Source: Pseudoduganella namucuonensis
GTDB lineage: Bacteria; Pseudomonadota; Gammaproteobacteria; Burkholderiales; Burkholderiaceae_D
Reading direction: 5' to 3'
Assembly (NCBI RefSeq): GCF_900116645.1
Contig: NZ_FPBO01000023.1
Coordinates: 62,001-126,000 of the forward strand
DNA: 64,000 nt
The notes under the pieces were generated by a model. That model worked only from the letters and a program-made list of their open reading frames with translations, did no database searches and was not told where the DNA came from. How positions within the stretch are numbered: position 1 is the stretch's first letter; every line of letters starts with the position of its first letter. A program made the translations under genes and the position numbers. This document shows positions 17,580 through 26,689 of the stretch, one piece after another.

Positions 17580-20500
17580 ATGTCATCGATGTCCTTTGAA
17601 ATAAAAAAAGCACTTCCCAAACCCGGCAACCGCTACGCCTTGCCCGCCTTGTATGGTTCCGCGGACGCCTACGCCCTGGCGCGGGCCGGCCTTGAACTGA
17701 AGGCGCGCGGCCAGATGCTGGCCGTGATCGTCGCCAACGCCAGCGACGGCCAGCGCCTGATCGATGAAATCCCGTGGTTCGCCGGCGACGGCCTGCGCTG
17801 CCACCTGCTGCCGGACTGGGAAACCCTGCCCTACGACGCCTTCTCGCCGCACCAGGACCTGGTGTCCGAGCGCCTGGCCACGCTGCACGAGATCAGCAGC
17901 GGCCAGTGCGACGTGATGATCGTCCCCGCCACGACGGCCCTGGTGCGCATGGCGCCGCCGTCCTTCCTCGCGGCCTACACCTTCTTCTTCAAGCAGGGCG
18001 AGTCGCTGGACGAGGCCAAGCTCAAGTCGCAACTGACGCTGGCCGGCTACACCCATGTGACGCAGGTGATGTCGCCCGGCGAATACTCGGTGCGCGGCGG
18101 CCTGCTGGACCTGTTCCCCATGGGGTCGGCCCTGCCCTACCGCCTGGACCTGTTCGGCGACACCATCGAAACCATCCGCACCTTCGACGCCGACACCCAG
18201 CGCTCGCTGTACCCGGTGAAGGAAGTGCGCCTGCTGCCCGGCCGCGAGTTCCCGATGGACGAGACGGCCCGCACCACCTTCCGCAGCCGCTGGCGCGAGC
18301 AGTTCGAGGGCGATCCCTCGCGCGCCGTGGTGTACAAGGACATCAGCAGCGGCATCGCCTCGGCCGGCATCGAGTACTACCTGCCGCTGTTCTTCGAAGA
18401 GACGGCCACGCTGTTCGACTACCTGCCGCAAGGCGCCATGCTGGCCATGGTGGGCGACATCGACGCGGCCATCAAGCGCTTCTGGCTCGACACCGAATCG
18501 CGCCACCGCTTCCTGAGGGCGGACCGGGAGCGCCCCATCCTGCCGCCGGATGCGATTTTCCTGCGCGACGAGCAGTTCTTCACGCTGGCCAAGCCCTATC
18601 CGCGCCTGTCCATCGTCAAGAACGCCGAGGCCGGGGCGTCCGAACTGTCCGCGCCGGTGCCCAACATCGCCGTCAACCGCCATGTCGAGGACCCGCTGGT
18701 CAACCTGCGCTCCTACCTGCTGCAAGCGGGCCGCCGCGTGATGATCTGCGCCGAGTCCAGCGGACGGCGCGAGACGCTGCAGCAGTACTTCACCGAATTC
18801 GACCTCGCCATGGCGCCGGTCGAGGGCTTCGACGGCTTCATCCAGTCCGACGCCAAGCTGGCGCTGGGCGTGGCGCCGCTGCATGCCGGCTTCGAATTGT
18901 CCGCCGACGGCCTGGATATCGCGTTCATCACCGAGACGGAGCTGTACGCCGGCTCCGGCCGCCGCGCCGGCAAGAAGAAGCAGGAAGGCGTCACCCAGGT
19001 CGAGTCGATGGTGCGCGACCTGTCCGAGCTGAAGATCGGCGACCCGGTGGTGCACATCAACCACGGCATCGGCCGCTACATGGGCCTGGCCAGCATGGAC
19101 CTGGGCGAGGGCGAGACCGAGTTCCTGCACCTGGAATACGCCAAGGACAGCAAGCTGTATGTGCCGGTGTCGCAGCTGCACGTGATTTCGCGCTACTCCG
19201 GCGCCTCGCCGGACGACGCGCCGCTGCACACGCTGGGCTCCGGCCAGTGGGAAAAGGCCAAGCGGAAGGCGGCCGAGCAGGTGCGCGACACGGCCGCCGA
19301 GCTGCTCAACCTGTACGCCCGCCGCGCCGCGCGCCAGGGCCACGCCTTCGAATACTCGTCGCACGACTACGAGCGCTTCGCCGACAGCTTCGGCTTCGAC
19401 GAGACGCCGGACCAGGCGGCGGCCATCATGAACGTGATCAAGGACATGACGTCCGGGAAGCCGATGGACCGCCTGGTGTGCGGCGACGTGGGCTTCGGCA
19501 AGACCGAGGTGGCGCTGCGCGCCGCCTTCATCGCCGTCATGGGCGGCAAGCAGGTCGCCATCCTGGCGCCCACCACGCTGCTGGCCGAGCAGCACGCCCA
19601 GACCTTCGCCGACCGCTTCGCCGACTGGCCCGTGCGCATCGCCGAGATGTCGCGCTTCCGCACCGGCAAGGAGATCGCGCAAGCCATCAAGGGCATGCAC
19701 GACGGCACGCTGGACATCGTCATCGGCACCCACAAGCTGCTGTCGGACGACGTGAAATTCACGCGCCTGGGCCTGGTCATCATCGACGAGGAGCACCGCT
19801 TCGGCGTGCGCCAGAAGGAGGCGCTCAAGTCCCTGCGCGCCGAGGTGGACGTGCTGACCCTGACCGCCACGCCGATTCCCCGCACGCTGGGCATGGCGCT
19901 GGAAGGCCTGCGCGACTTCTCCGTGATCGCCACCGCGCCGCAAAAGCGCCTGGCCATCAAGACCTTCGTGCGCGGCGAGAACGAGGGCATCATCCGCGAG
20001 GCCTGCCTGCGCGAGCTGAAACGGGGCGGCCAGGTCTACTTCCTGCACAACGAGGTGGAGACCATCCAGAACCGCCTGGCGGCGCTGACGGAACTGCTGC
20101 CGGAGGCGCGCATCGCCGTGGCGCACGGCCAGATGCACGAGCGCGACCTGGAAAAGGTGATGCGGGACTTCGTGGCGCAGCGCTACAACATCCTGCTGTG
20201 CACCACCATCATCGAGACCGGCATCGACGTGCCGACCGCGAACACCATCATCATGCACCGCGCCGACAAGTTCGGCCTGGCGCAGCTGCACCAGCTGCGC
20301 GGCCGCGTCGGCCGCTCGCACCACCAGGCCTACGCCTATCTGCTGGTGCACGACGTGCAGTCGCTGAGCAAACAGGCGCAGCGCCGCCTGGACGCGATCC
20401 AGCAGATGGAGGAGCTGGGCAGCGGCTTCTACCTGGCCATGCACGACCTGGAGATCCGCGGCGCGGGCGAGGTGCTGGGCGAGAACCAGTCCGGCGAGAT

Positions 20501-21032
20501 GCTGGAGGTGGGCTTCCAGCTCTACACCGACATGCTGAACGAGGCCGTGCGCGCGCTGAAGGCGGGCAAGGAGCCGGACCTGGCGGCGCCGCTGTCGACC
20601 ACCACGGAGATCAACCTGCACGTGCCGGCGCTGCTGCCGTCCGACTTCTGCGGCGACGTGCACGAGCGCCTGTCCATCTACAAGCGCCTGGCCAACTGCA
20701 CCTCGCAGGACAAGATCGACGACCTGCAAGAGGAAATGATAGACCGCTTCGGCAAGCTGCCGGAGCCGGCCAAAGCCCTGATCGAGACGCACCGCCTGCG
20801 CATCGCCGCCAAGACGGTGGGCATCGTCAAGATCGACGCGCATGGCGAAGCCGCCACGCTGCAGTTCATGCCCATGCCGCCCATCGACCCGATGCGCATC
20901 ATCACGCTGATCCAGAAAAACAAGCAGATCAAGCTGAACGGGCAGGACAAACTCAAAATCACCGCGAGCATGCCGGACCTGCCGGCGCGCGTAACGCAAA
21001 TCAAAAACGCAATCAAACAACTGGTAGCCTGA
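17580..21032 (+). CDS. mfd: Transcription-repair coupling factor Mfd
   Basis: Mfd removes RNA polymerase stalled at DNA damage and recruits UvrA. The 1150-residue product is close to the 1148 of E. coli. Visible parts in order: UvrB-like N-terminal modules (LPDWETLPYDAFSPHQDLVS), the RNA polymerase-interacting domain (VVHINHGIGRYMGL), the RecG-like motor with Walker A GDVGFGKTEVALRAAF and IIDEEHRFGVRQKEALKSL, ATPIPRTLGMAL, and the translocation region RADKFGLAQLHQLRGRVGRS. The ATG at 17580 is chosen over 17532, which would add residues unlike the family; a second in-frame ATG is at 17589. A 1145-codon open frame on the opposite strand is a composition artefact. Confidence 0.98.
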   Translation: MSSMSFEIKKALPKPGNRYALPALYGSADAYALARAGLELKARGQMLAVIVANASDGQRLIDEIPWFAGDGLRCHLLPDWETLPYDAFSPHQDLVSERLATLHEISSGQCDVMIVPATTALVRMAPPSFLAAYTFFFKQGESLDEAKLKSQLTLAGYTHVTQVMSPGEYSVRGGLLDLFPMGSALPYRLDLFGDTIETIRTFDADTQRSLYPVKEVRLLPGREFPMDETARTTFRSRWREQFEGDPSRAVVYKDISSGIASAGIEYYLPLFFEETATLFDYLPQGAMLAMVGDIDAAIKRFWLDTESRHRFLRADRERPILPPDAIFLRDEQFFTLAKPYPRLSIVKNAEAGASELSAPVPNIAVNRHVEDPLVNLRSYLLQAGRRVMICAESSGRRETLQQYFTEFDLAMAPVEGFDGFIQSDAKLALGVAPLHAGFELSADGLDIAFITETELYAGSGRRAGKKKQEGVTQVESMVRDLSELKIGDPVVHINHGIGRYMGLASMDLGEGETEFLHLEYAKDSKLYVPVSQLHVISRYSGASPDDAPLHTLGSGQWEKAKRKAAEQVRDTAAELLNLYARRAARQGHAFEYSSHDYERFADSFGFDETPDQAAAIMNVIKDMTSGKPMDRLVCGDVGFGKTEVALRAAFIAVMGGKQVAILAPTTLLAEQHAQTFADRFADWPVRIAEMSRFRTGKEIAQAIKGMHDGTLDIVIGTHKLLSDDVKFTRLGLVIIDEEHRFGVRQKEALKSLRAEVDVLTLTATPIPRTLGMALEGLRDFSVIATAPQKRLAIKTFVRGENEGIIREACLRELKRGGQVYFLHNEVETIQNRLAALTELLPEARIAVAHGQMHERDLEKVMRDFVAQRYNILLCTTIIETGIDVPTANTIIMHRADKFGLAQLHQLRGRVGRSHHQAYAYLLVHDVQSLSKQAQRRLDAIQQMEELGSGFYLAMHDLEIRGAGEVLGENQSGEMLEVGFQLYTDMLNEAVRALKAGKEPDLAAPLSTTTEINLHVPALLPSDFCGDVHERLSIYKRLANCTSQDKIDDLQEEMIDRFGKLPEPAKALIETHRLRIAAKTVGIVKIDAHGEAATLQFMPMPPIDPMRIITLIQKNKQIKLNGQDKLKITASMPDLPARVTQIKNAIKQLVA

Positions 21033-21036
21033 CCCG

Positions 21037-21903
21037 ATGAAGAACGCAAACGACTATACGATGAACCTGGTGCTGCAAGGCACCGGAGACTGCATGCGGC
21101 GCCTGGAGCGCATCGCCGCCCTGACCGCGCCGCAGCGCATCGTTCCCCTCTCGGACAACGCCATCCGCTGCGAAGGCATCACCTACTCCATCGCCCTGCG
21201 CCAGACCATCGAAGTGGCCGCGCACGCGGCGCAGCTGGACGCCACCTACATGATGGGCGTGCACAAGCTGGACGAATTCAAGCTGGTGGCCATGGACATG
21301 GACTCGACGCTGATCACCATCGAGTGCATCGACGAAATCGCCGACATGCAGGGCCTGAAGGCGCAGGTGTCCGAGATCACCGAGGCCGCCATGCGCGGCG
21401 AACTGGATTTCGCCGCCAGCCTGCGCGCGCGGGTGGCGCTGCTGAAGGGGCTGGACGCGTCGGCGCTGGACCGCGTTTACAACGAGCGCCTGCAACTGTC
21501 GCCGGGCGCCGAACGCATGCTGGCCGCCGTCAAGGAGGCCGGACTGAAAACGCTGCTGGTGTCGGGAGGCTTCACCTTCTTCACGGCGCGCCTGAAGGAG
21601 CGCCTGGGGCTGGACTACACGCTGGCCAATGAACTGGAAATCGTCGACGGCAAACTGACCGGCCAGGTGCTGGGCGAGATCGTCGACGCGGAAGTGAAGA
21701 AGCGCACCGTGGAACACGTCTGCGCCTCGCTGGGCATCACGACGCGCGAGGCGATCGTGATGGGCGACGGCGCCAACGACCTGAAGATGATGAGCGTGGC
21801 CGGCATGTCGGTCGCGTTCCGCGCCAAGCCGGTGGTGCGCGAGCAGGCCAGCGTGGCGCTGAACTTCGTGGGGCTGGACGGTATTCTGAACTTGCTGGGC
21901 TGA
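21037..21903 (+). CDS. serB: Phosphoserine phosphatase SerB
   Basis: SerB performs the last step of serine synthesis, hydrolysing phosphoserine in the cytoplasm. The 288-residue product carries the HAD motifs: MDMDSTLITIECIDE (nucleophile aspartate), VSGGFTFFTARLKERLGLDY, and VMGDGANDLKMM near the end, with an N-terminal regulatory-type region of about 80 residues. It starts 4 bases after the mfd stop, so the two are probably co-transcribed. Confidence 0.97.
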   Translation: MKNANDYTMNLVLQGTGDCMRRLERIAALTAPQRIVPLSDNAIRCEGITYSIALRQTIEVAAHAAQLDATYMMGVHKLDEFKLVAMDMDSTLITIECIDEIADMQGLKAQVSEITEAAMRGELDFAASLRARVALLKGLDASALDRVYNERLQLSPGAERMLAAVKEAGLKTLLVSGGFTFFTARLKERLGLDYTLANELEIVDGKLTGQVLGEIVDAEVKKRTVEHVCASLGITTREAIVMGDGANDLKMMSVAGMSVAFRAKPVVREQASVALNFVGLDGILNLLG

Positions 21904-21907
21904 CTCT

Positions 21908-22825
21908 CTACTCGTAGGCCCCCAGCCGCTTCTGCTCCATCGGCGTGAAGCGGGCGTCCCGCAACTGCTGCAGCGCCGGTTCGCCCGCGCCCAGCAACTG
22001 CTTGCGCTCCGCCTGGTAGGCCGCGATGCGCGTGCGCCATTGCGCCTCCTCGCGGTCCACGTCCGCCAGCCTGGCCGCCGCCTCGGGCGAAAGCGCCTCG
22101 GCCCGCATGCGGTAGATCTCGTTGTCCCCCGCGCCCTTGGCCCTGGCCTGCCGCACCGTGTCCTCCAGCTTCATCAGCGCCACCGGCGCGTCGCGTTCCG
22201 CGCGCTGCGCCGGCGTCAGCTTGGCATCGAGCCGCGCCAGCTTTTCCTTGCGTTCCGCTTCACTCAGCTTCTTGTCCTGCGTCACCTCCATGCGCGCGAG
22301 GGCGTCCGCGTCGTAGGCGTCGGTGGCGCCGAACAGGCCGGCGATCTCCTGCGGGCTGAAATACCGCTTGCGCAGCTCCATCACCGCCTCGCGGCGCGCG
22401 CGCGCGGCCTGCACGATGTCCTTGCCCGCCTTGACGGTGCGCTCCAGGTCGACCAGCGCGCGTTTGTATTCCAGGTAGCTGGACAGCAGCCGCTTGGCCG
22501 CCACCGCCGCCCCCGGCTTCAGGCGCCGGTCCAATTCACGCTCGATCTCGGCCCGGATCTCGGCCAGATCGCGCTCGCCCAGCCCGGCCAGGTAATAGTC
22601 GAACAGATAGCCCAACTCCGCGTCGACCACCAACTGGTCGGCCGGATTGAGCTTGATGTCGCCATCCGGCCGCGTGCCCTCCATCGACTTCACGAAGGCG
22701 AAGTGGTTGGGCTCCGCCCTGGCCGCTTCCGGCGGCGCCGGCGGCCGGGGCGCCATCCACAGGTACAGCAATCCCAGCCCGAGCGCCGCGCCCGCGCCGC
22801 CCAGCAGTGTTGCGCGTGTCGCCAT
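21908..22825 (-). CDS. lifO: Lipase-specific foldase (lipase chaperone) LifO
   Basis: Lipase foldases are inner-membrane-anchored periplasmic chaperones needed to fold one dedicated lipase. The 305-residue product has an N-terminal membrane anchor (GGAGAALGLGLLYLWMAP), a Pro/Ala linker, the family signature LFDYYLAGLGERDL, and long charged helices (QDKKLSEAERKEKLARLDAK) that embrace the lipase. It follows the lipase gene by 9 bases on the same strand, which is the standard lipase-foldase operon. Confidence 0.93.
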   Translation of the reverse strand: MATRATLLGGAGAALGLGLLYLWMAPRPPAPPEAARAEPNHFAFVKSMEGTRPDGDIKLNPADQLVVDAELGYLFDYYLAGLGERDLAEIRAEIERELDRRLKPGAAVAAKRLLSSYLEYKRALVDLERTVKAGKDIVQAARARREAVMELRKRYFSPQEIAGLFGATDAYDADALARMEVTQDKKLSEAERKEKLARLDAKLTPAQRAERDAPVALMKLEDTVRQARAKGAGDNEIYRMRAEALSPEAAARLADVDREEAQWRTRIAAYQAERKQLLGAGEPALQQLRDARFTPMEQKRLGAYE

Positions 22826-22834
22826 GCCCGCCCC

Positions 22835-23746
22835 TTACAGACCCAGGCCTTGCAGGCGGTTGGCATGCTGGCGGTAGATGGTGACGGGATTGGTTTCGAA
22901 GATGTTGGTCAGGCCGAACATCTGGTTCACCTCGTCCAGGTGGTTCAGCTTGTAGTCGTCGCGGATCACCTTGCCCAGGTGGCTGGAGCAGGTCGCCACC
23001 AGGCCGTCGTTCTTCTCGCCGTTGAAGGCCAGCGTGGTGAGCAGGAAATGCAGGTCCACGATGTCCAGCGGATTGGTGAGGATGCGCGCGCCGCTCCACG
23101 AGAAGTAGTGGATGCCGTTGACCTGGTAGGCGCCCTCGCCGCAGGCGGAGGTGGGCACGCCCTGCGGGTGCTGCGCGTTGAACGCCAGCGAACCCGGGGT
23201 GCTCAGCGACATCAACGCGCCGGGGGCGCTTTGCGGCAGGTCCGGCGAGCCGCCCAGGGCGCTCATCAGGCCGGCGAAGGCCTCGACGATGGTGGCCGCC
23301 TCGGGCGGCGCGGACAGCATCGCGTCCGCCACCTTGGAACCCTTGTTCACGCCGCCCACGCTGGTGACGGACGCCACCAGGTCCGGCCGCACCGAGGCCA
23401 CGTAGCGCGAGGTCGGGCTGCCGTGGCTATGGCCGATCAGGTTCACCTTGGCCGCGCCGCTGGCCGCCAGGATCTGCTTTACTTGCGTGAGCAGCTGTTC
23501 GCCGCGCACCTCGGTGGTGTTGGCGGCCGACACCTGCACCAGGTAGACCTGGGCGCCGCCGCTGCGCAGCGCGGGCGCCACGTTGTAGAAATAGTCCACC
23601 GGGCCGATGCTGTCGAAGCCGAACAGGCCGTGCACCAGCACGATGGGATACTTGGTTTGCGTGTAGCCGGCGGCGTGCGCGGACGTGGAGAACAGGCTGG
23701 CGGCGGCCAGCAGGACGGAAAGGAACTGCCAAAGAATTTTCTTCAT
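22835..23746 (-). CDS. Secreted triacylglycerol lipase (family I.1/I.2)
   Basis: The 303-residue lipase has a Sec signal peptide (to about residue 25, SLFSTSAHA), then KYPIVLVHGLFGFDS, the oxyanion region. The catalytic serine S107 lies in GHSHG; the acid and histidine are visible in KNDGLVATC and YKLNHLDEVNQ, and two cysteines (TSACGEG, VATCSSH) could form the single disulfide of this family. The ATG at 23746 is used because it begins the signal peptide; the upstream extension is non-homologous. Export to the medium would need a type II secretion system, not seen here. The next gene is its foldase. Confidence 0.95.
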   Translation of the reverse strand: MKKILWQFLSVLLAAASLFSTSAHAAGYTQTKYPIVLVHGLFGFDSIGPVDYFYNVAPALRSGGAQVYLVQVSAANTTEVRGEQLLTQVKQILAASGAAKVNLIGHSHGSPTSRYVASVRPDLVASVTSVGGVNKGSKVADAMLSAPPEAATIVEAFAGLMSALGGSPDLPQSAPGALMSLSTPGSLAFNAQHPQGVPTSACGEGAYQVNGIHYFSWSGARILTNPLDIVDLHFLLTTLAFNGEKNDGLVATCSSHLGKVIRDDYKLNHLDEVNQMFGLTNIFETNPVTIYRQHANRLQGLGL

Positions 23747-23964
23747 TTGATGTACCCAAAGCGAGATGGAAGACCGAAGACCAGGTTCGCTCTGCTCTAC
23801 ATTCATACCGTCGGCGCGGCTGGCAGATGCGTGCTTCAGAATATATAACATTGCCATCTAAACAAAACGCACGCACGATTCATTTTTCGCCATACGTTGT
23901 TTTATTGAGTACAGCATTGAGAAATGTTGATAAACTGGCACATCACTATGATAAGGAGTTGGCC

Positions 23965-24324
23965 ATGGCATCTGAACTAGTTTTCGACACCCGCCTGGAG
24001 TCCGCGAAGAACACCGCGTGGTGGCTGTACATCGTCCACGCGGTCAGCTTCGTGTTCTCGCTGGGCGCGTTCTCCTTCATCCCGCTGATCATCAATTACG
24101 TCAAGCGCTCGGAGACCGAGGGCACCTTCGTCTACACCCACCACAGCTGGCAGATCCGCTCGTTCTGGTGGTACCTGGTGTGGATGGTGATCGGCGGCGT
24201 GTGCTGGCTGACCATCATCGGCATCCCGCTGGCGATGCTGATCTGGGCCGGCGCCTGGCTGTGGAAAGCCTACCGCCTGATCAAGGGCATCGTGGACCTG
24301 AACAACAATCGCGCAATGCCCTGA
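23965..24324 (+). CDS. Small integral membrane protein (DUF4870-like)
   Basis: A 119-residue protein with two or three hydrophobic segments: AWWLYIVHAVSFVFSLGAFS, a central SFWWYLVWMVIGGVCW and an adjoining IIGIPLAMLIWAGAWLWKAY. The layout and the C-terminal WKAYRLIKGIVDLN resemble small membrane proteins of the DUF4870 type, but the match was judged by eye. The ATG at 23965 has a strong AAGGAG seven bases upstream. It is divergent from the lipase gene and convergent with the MFS gene. Function unknown. Confidence 0.75.
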   Translation: MASELVFDTRLESAKNTAWWLYIVHAVSFVFSLGAFSFIPLIINYVKRSETEGTFVYTHHSWQIRSFWWYLVWMVIGGVCWLTIIGIPLAMLIWAGAWLWKAYRLIKGIVDLNNNRAMP

Positions 24325-24345
24325 GCGGCGGGGTCGCTTCCGGTT

Positions 24346-25668
24346 TTACTCTTTCTCGCGCAGCGACCGCGGCAGGCCGACCATCACGATGGTGGCGCAC
24401 ACCAGCGCCAGCCCGCCGATCACATACAGCGCCGGCGTGGTGCTGCCGCTGATGTCCTTGATGCGGCCCACCATGATCGGGCTGACGATGCCGCCCAACT
24501 GCCCCAGCGTGTTGATCAGCGCGATGCCGCCGGCCGCGCCGGCGCCCGTCACCAGCTTGGGCGGCAGGGCCCAGAACGCGGGAATGGCGGCCACCACGCC
24601 GGCGCCCATCACACCCAGCGCCACCACCAGCAGCGTGGTGTGCTTGTCGAACAGGCCGGCGGTGAAGAAGCCCACCGCCGCCAGCACCAGCAGCCCGGCC
24701 ACGAACTTGCGGCGCTCGCCGCTGGCGTCCGACAGGCGGCCGACGACGACCATGCAGATCGCGCCGCACACATAGGGCACCGCCGTCAGCATGCCGATGG
24801 CCGCCGGATTCAAGGTGCCCGCGCTGCGGATCAGGTGCGGCGCCCAGAAGTTCAAGCCGTAGGACGCGATCTGGATCAGGAAATACACGAGGCCCAGCGT
24901 CAGGAAGCCCGGCGTCTTGATGGCGCCCAGCAGCGAGTGGCCGCCATCCTTGGGCGCCGCCTGCGCCACGCTGCCGCGCAGCACGGCCTGCTCTTCCTTG
25001 GTGAGCCAGTGCGCGTCCTCGATGCGGTCCTTCATCTGGTTCAGCACCACCAGGCCCAGCACGATGCACGGCAGGCCGCCCAGCATGAACAGCCAGTGCC
25101 AGCCCCGCATGCCCAGCAAGCCTTCCATGTGCGCCAGGATCAGGCCGGACGCGGGCGCGCCCACCAGGCCGGCGAAGGCCGACGCCAGGAACAGCATGGA
25201 CGTGACGCGGCCGCGGAAGCTGGCCGGGAACCACAGCGTGAGGTAGTACAGCACGCCGGGCGCGAAGCCCGCCTCCATGGCGCCGATCAGGAAGCGCAGC
25301 GCGTAGAACTGCCATTCGGTGCTGACGTACACCATGGCCGCCGTGGCCAGCCCCCAGGAGATCATGATGCGGGCGATCCAGCGCCGCGCGCCCACTTTGT
25401 ACAGGAACATATTGCTGGGCACTTCGAACAGCACGTAGCCCACCACGAACAGGCTGGCGCCCAAGCCGTAGGCCGTGTCGCTCAGCCCCAGGTCGCCCTG
25501 CAGCTGGAACTTGGCGAAGCTGATGTTGATGCGGTCGAAAAAGGCGAACAGGTAGCAAATCATAATCAGCGGCATGAGCTGCCACGCGACCTTGCGCACC
25601 ACGGCCGCTTCGCTGACATCGTTGTTGGCGGCCGCCATCGCGGCCCGCATTGCTGTTTGTTTGGACAT
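24346..25668 (-). CDS. MFS transporter, anion:cation symporter family
   Basis: A 440-residue inner-membrane permease with 12 predicted helices. The motifs fit the anion:cation symporter (ACS) branch that imports organic acids: LFAFFDRINISFAKFQL in helix 1, GYVLFEVPSNMFLYKVGARR, and GWHWLFMLGGLPCIVLG. It follows the CoA-transferase and lyase genes by 58 bases on the same strand. The likely cargo is therefore the carboxylic acid they degrade, which is inference. Confidence 0.9.
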   Translation of the reverse strand: MSKQTAMRAAMAAANNDVSEAAVVRKVAWQLMPLIMICYLFAFFDRINISFAKFQLQGDLGLSDTAYGLGASLFVVGYVLFEVPSNMFLYKVGARRWIARIMISWGLATAAMVYVSTEWQFYALRFLIGAMEAGFAPGVLYYLTLWFPASFRGRVTSMLFLASAFAGLVGAPASGLILAHMEGLLGMRGWHWLFMLGGLPCIVLGLVVLNQMKDRIEDAHWLTKEEQAVLRGSVAQAAPKDGGHSLLGAIKTPGFLTLGLVYFLIQIASYGLNFWAPHLIRSAGTLNPAAIGMLTAVPYVCGAICMVVVGRLSDASGERRKFVAGLLVLAAVGFFTAGLFDKHTTLLVVALGVMGAGVVAAIPAFWALPPKLVTGAGAAGGIALINTLGQLGGIVSPIMVGRIKDISGSTTPALYVIGGLALVCATIVMVGLPRSLREKE

Positions 25669-25726
25669 AGGGTCTCCATGCCGGCCGCCTCGCGGGGCCG
25701 GTCGTTGTCTTCAAAGAGTGATGGGG

Positions 25727-26689
25727 TCAGGCGGCGGCTTGCTTCGCCGGCGGCTGGCCAGGCTCCACGCGCTCGGCGGGCATGGGGTGCAGGTCGCAGT
25801 TGCGACCCGCCTTGGCCACCTGGCCGGGCACGTCATGGCCCAGCAAGGCGGGCAAGCCGCGCGACAGGCCGATCAGCCGCTGCAGGTCGATGCCGGTTTC
25901 GATGCCCATTTCCCCGCACATGTGCACCAAGTCCTCGGTGCAGATATTGCCGGAGGCGCCGGGCGCGAAGGGGCAGCCGCCCAGGCCGCCCAGCGAGGCG
26001 TCGAAACGCTGGGCGCCCGCCTCGTACGCGGCCAGCACGTTCACCAAGCCCAGGCCGCGCGTGTTGTGGAAGTGCAGCGTCAGCGCGGACGCCGGCAGGC
26101 GCGCCCGCGCCCGGCGCACCAGGCGCGCCACCTGGCGCGGGCTGGCCATGCCGGTGGTGTCGGCCAGCGTGATGCCCCGGATACCCAGCGCCAGGTAGCG
26201 GTCGACGATGTCCAGCACGCGGTCCTCGTCGACGCGCCCCTCGAAGGGGCAGCCGAAGGCCGTGGCCACGGTGGCGTTGAGCAGCACATCGCCGCCGCGG
26301 GCGTGGGCCGCGATGTCCGCGAACGCCGCCAGCGACGCCTCGCAATCCATGCGCATATTGGCGCGGTTGTGCGACTGGCTGGCCGACATCACCAGATTCA
26401 GCTCGTCCGCCCCCACCGCCATGGCGCGCTGCGCGCCCTTCAGGTTGGGCACCAGCGCCACGTAGATGACGCCGGGCAGGCGCCGCATGCGCATGAACAC
26501 CTCTTCGCCGTCGCGCAGCGCCGGCACCGCCTTGGGCGACACGAAGGAGCCCGCCTCGATGCGGCTGAATCCCGCCTCGGACAGCGCGTCGATCAGCGCC
26601 ACCTTGGCCTCGGTGGGCACCCACACCGGCTCGATCTGCAAGCCGTCGCGCGGGGCCACCTCCTGCACGGTCAGGAATTCGCTGCTCAT
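25727..26689 (-). CDS. Hydroxymethylglutaryl-CoA lyase family protein
   Basis: This family cleaves 3-hydroxy-acyl-CoAs such as HMG-CoA to acetyl-CoA plus a keto acid. All catalytic features are seen in the 320-residue product: VAPRDGLQIE (Arg-Asp), metal-binding LHFHNTRGLGLVN histidines, and the cysteine loop GLGGCPFAPGASGN. The ATG at 26689 overlaps the stop of the CoA-transferase gene (ATGA), so the transferase makes the CoA ester and the lyase splits it. Without experimental data the substrate could be HMG, citramalate or a related branched hydroxy-acid. Confidence 0.9.
   Translation of the reverse strand: MSSEFLTVQEVAPRDGLQIEPVWVPTEAKVALIDALSEAGFSRIEAGSFVSPKAVPALRDGEEVFMRMRRLPGVIYVALVPNLKGAQRAMAVGADELNLVMSASQSHNRANMRMDCEASLAAFADIAAHARGGDVLLNATVATAFGCPFEGRVDEDRVLDIVDRYLALGIRGITLADTTGMASPRQVARLVRRARARLPASALTLHFHNTRGLGLVNVLAAYEAGAQRFDASLGGLGGCPFAPGASGNICTEDLVHMCGEMGIETGIDLQRLIGLSRGLPALLGHDVPGQVAKAGRNCDLHPMPAERVEPGQPPAKQAAA

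Noticed and set aside
17583..21020. Open frame of more than 1100 codons on the minus strand over mfd
   Set aside because: It is the complement of a G+C-rich gene with strong codon bias; its product is His/Gln/Val-rich low-complexity sequence and mfd itself is certain.
23827..23964. N-terminal extension of the small membrane protein
   Set aside because: The ATG at 23965 has a strong AAGGAG and begins a plausible protein; the upstream codons look like leader sequence.
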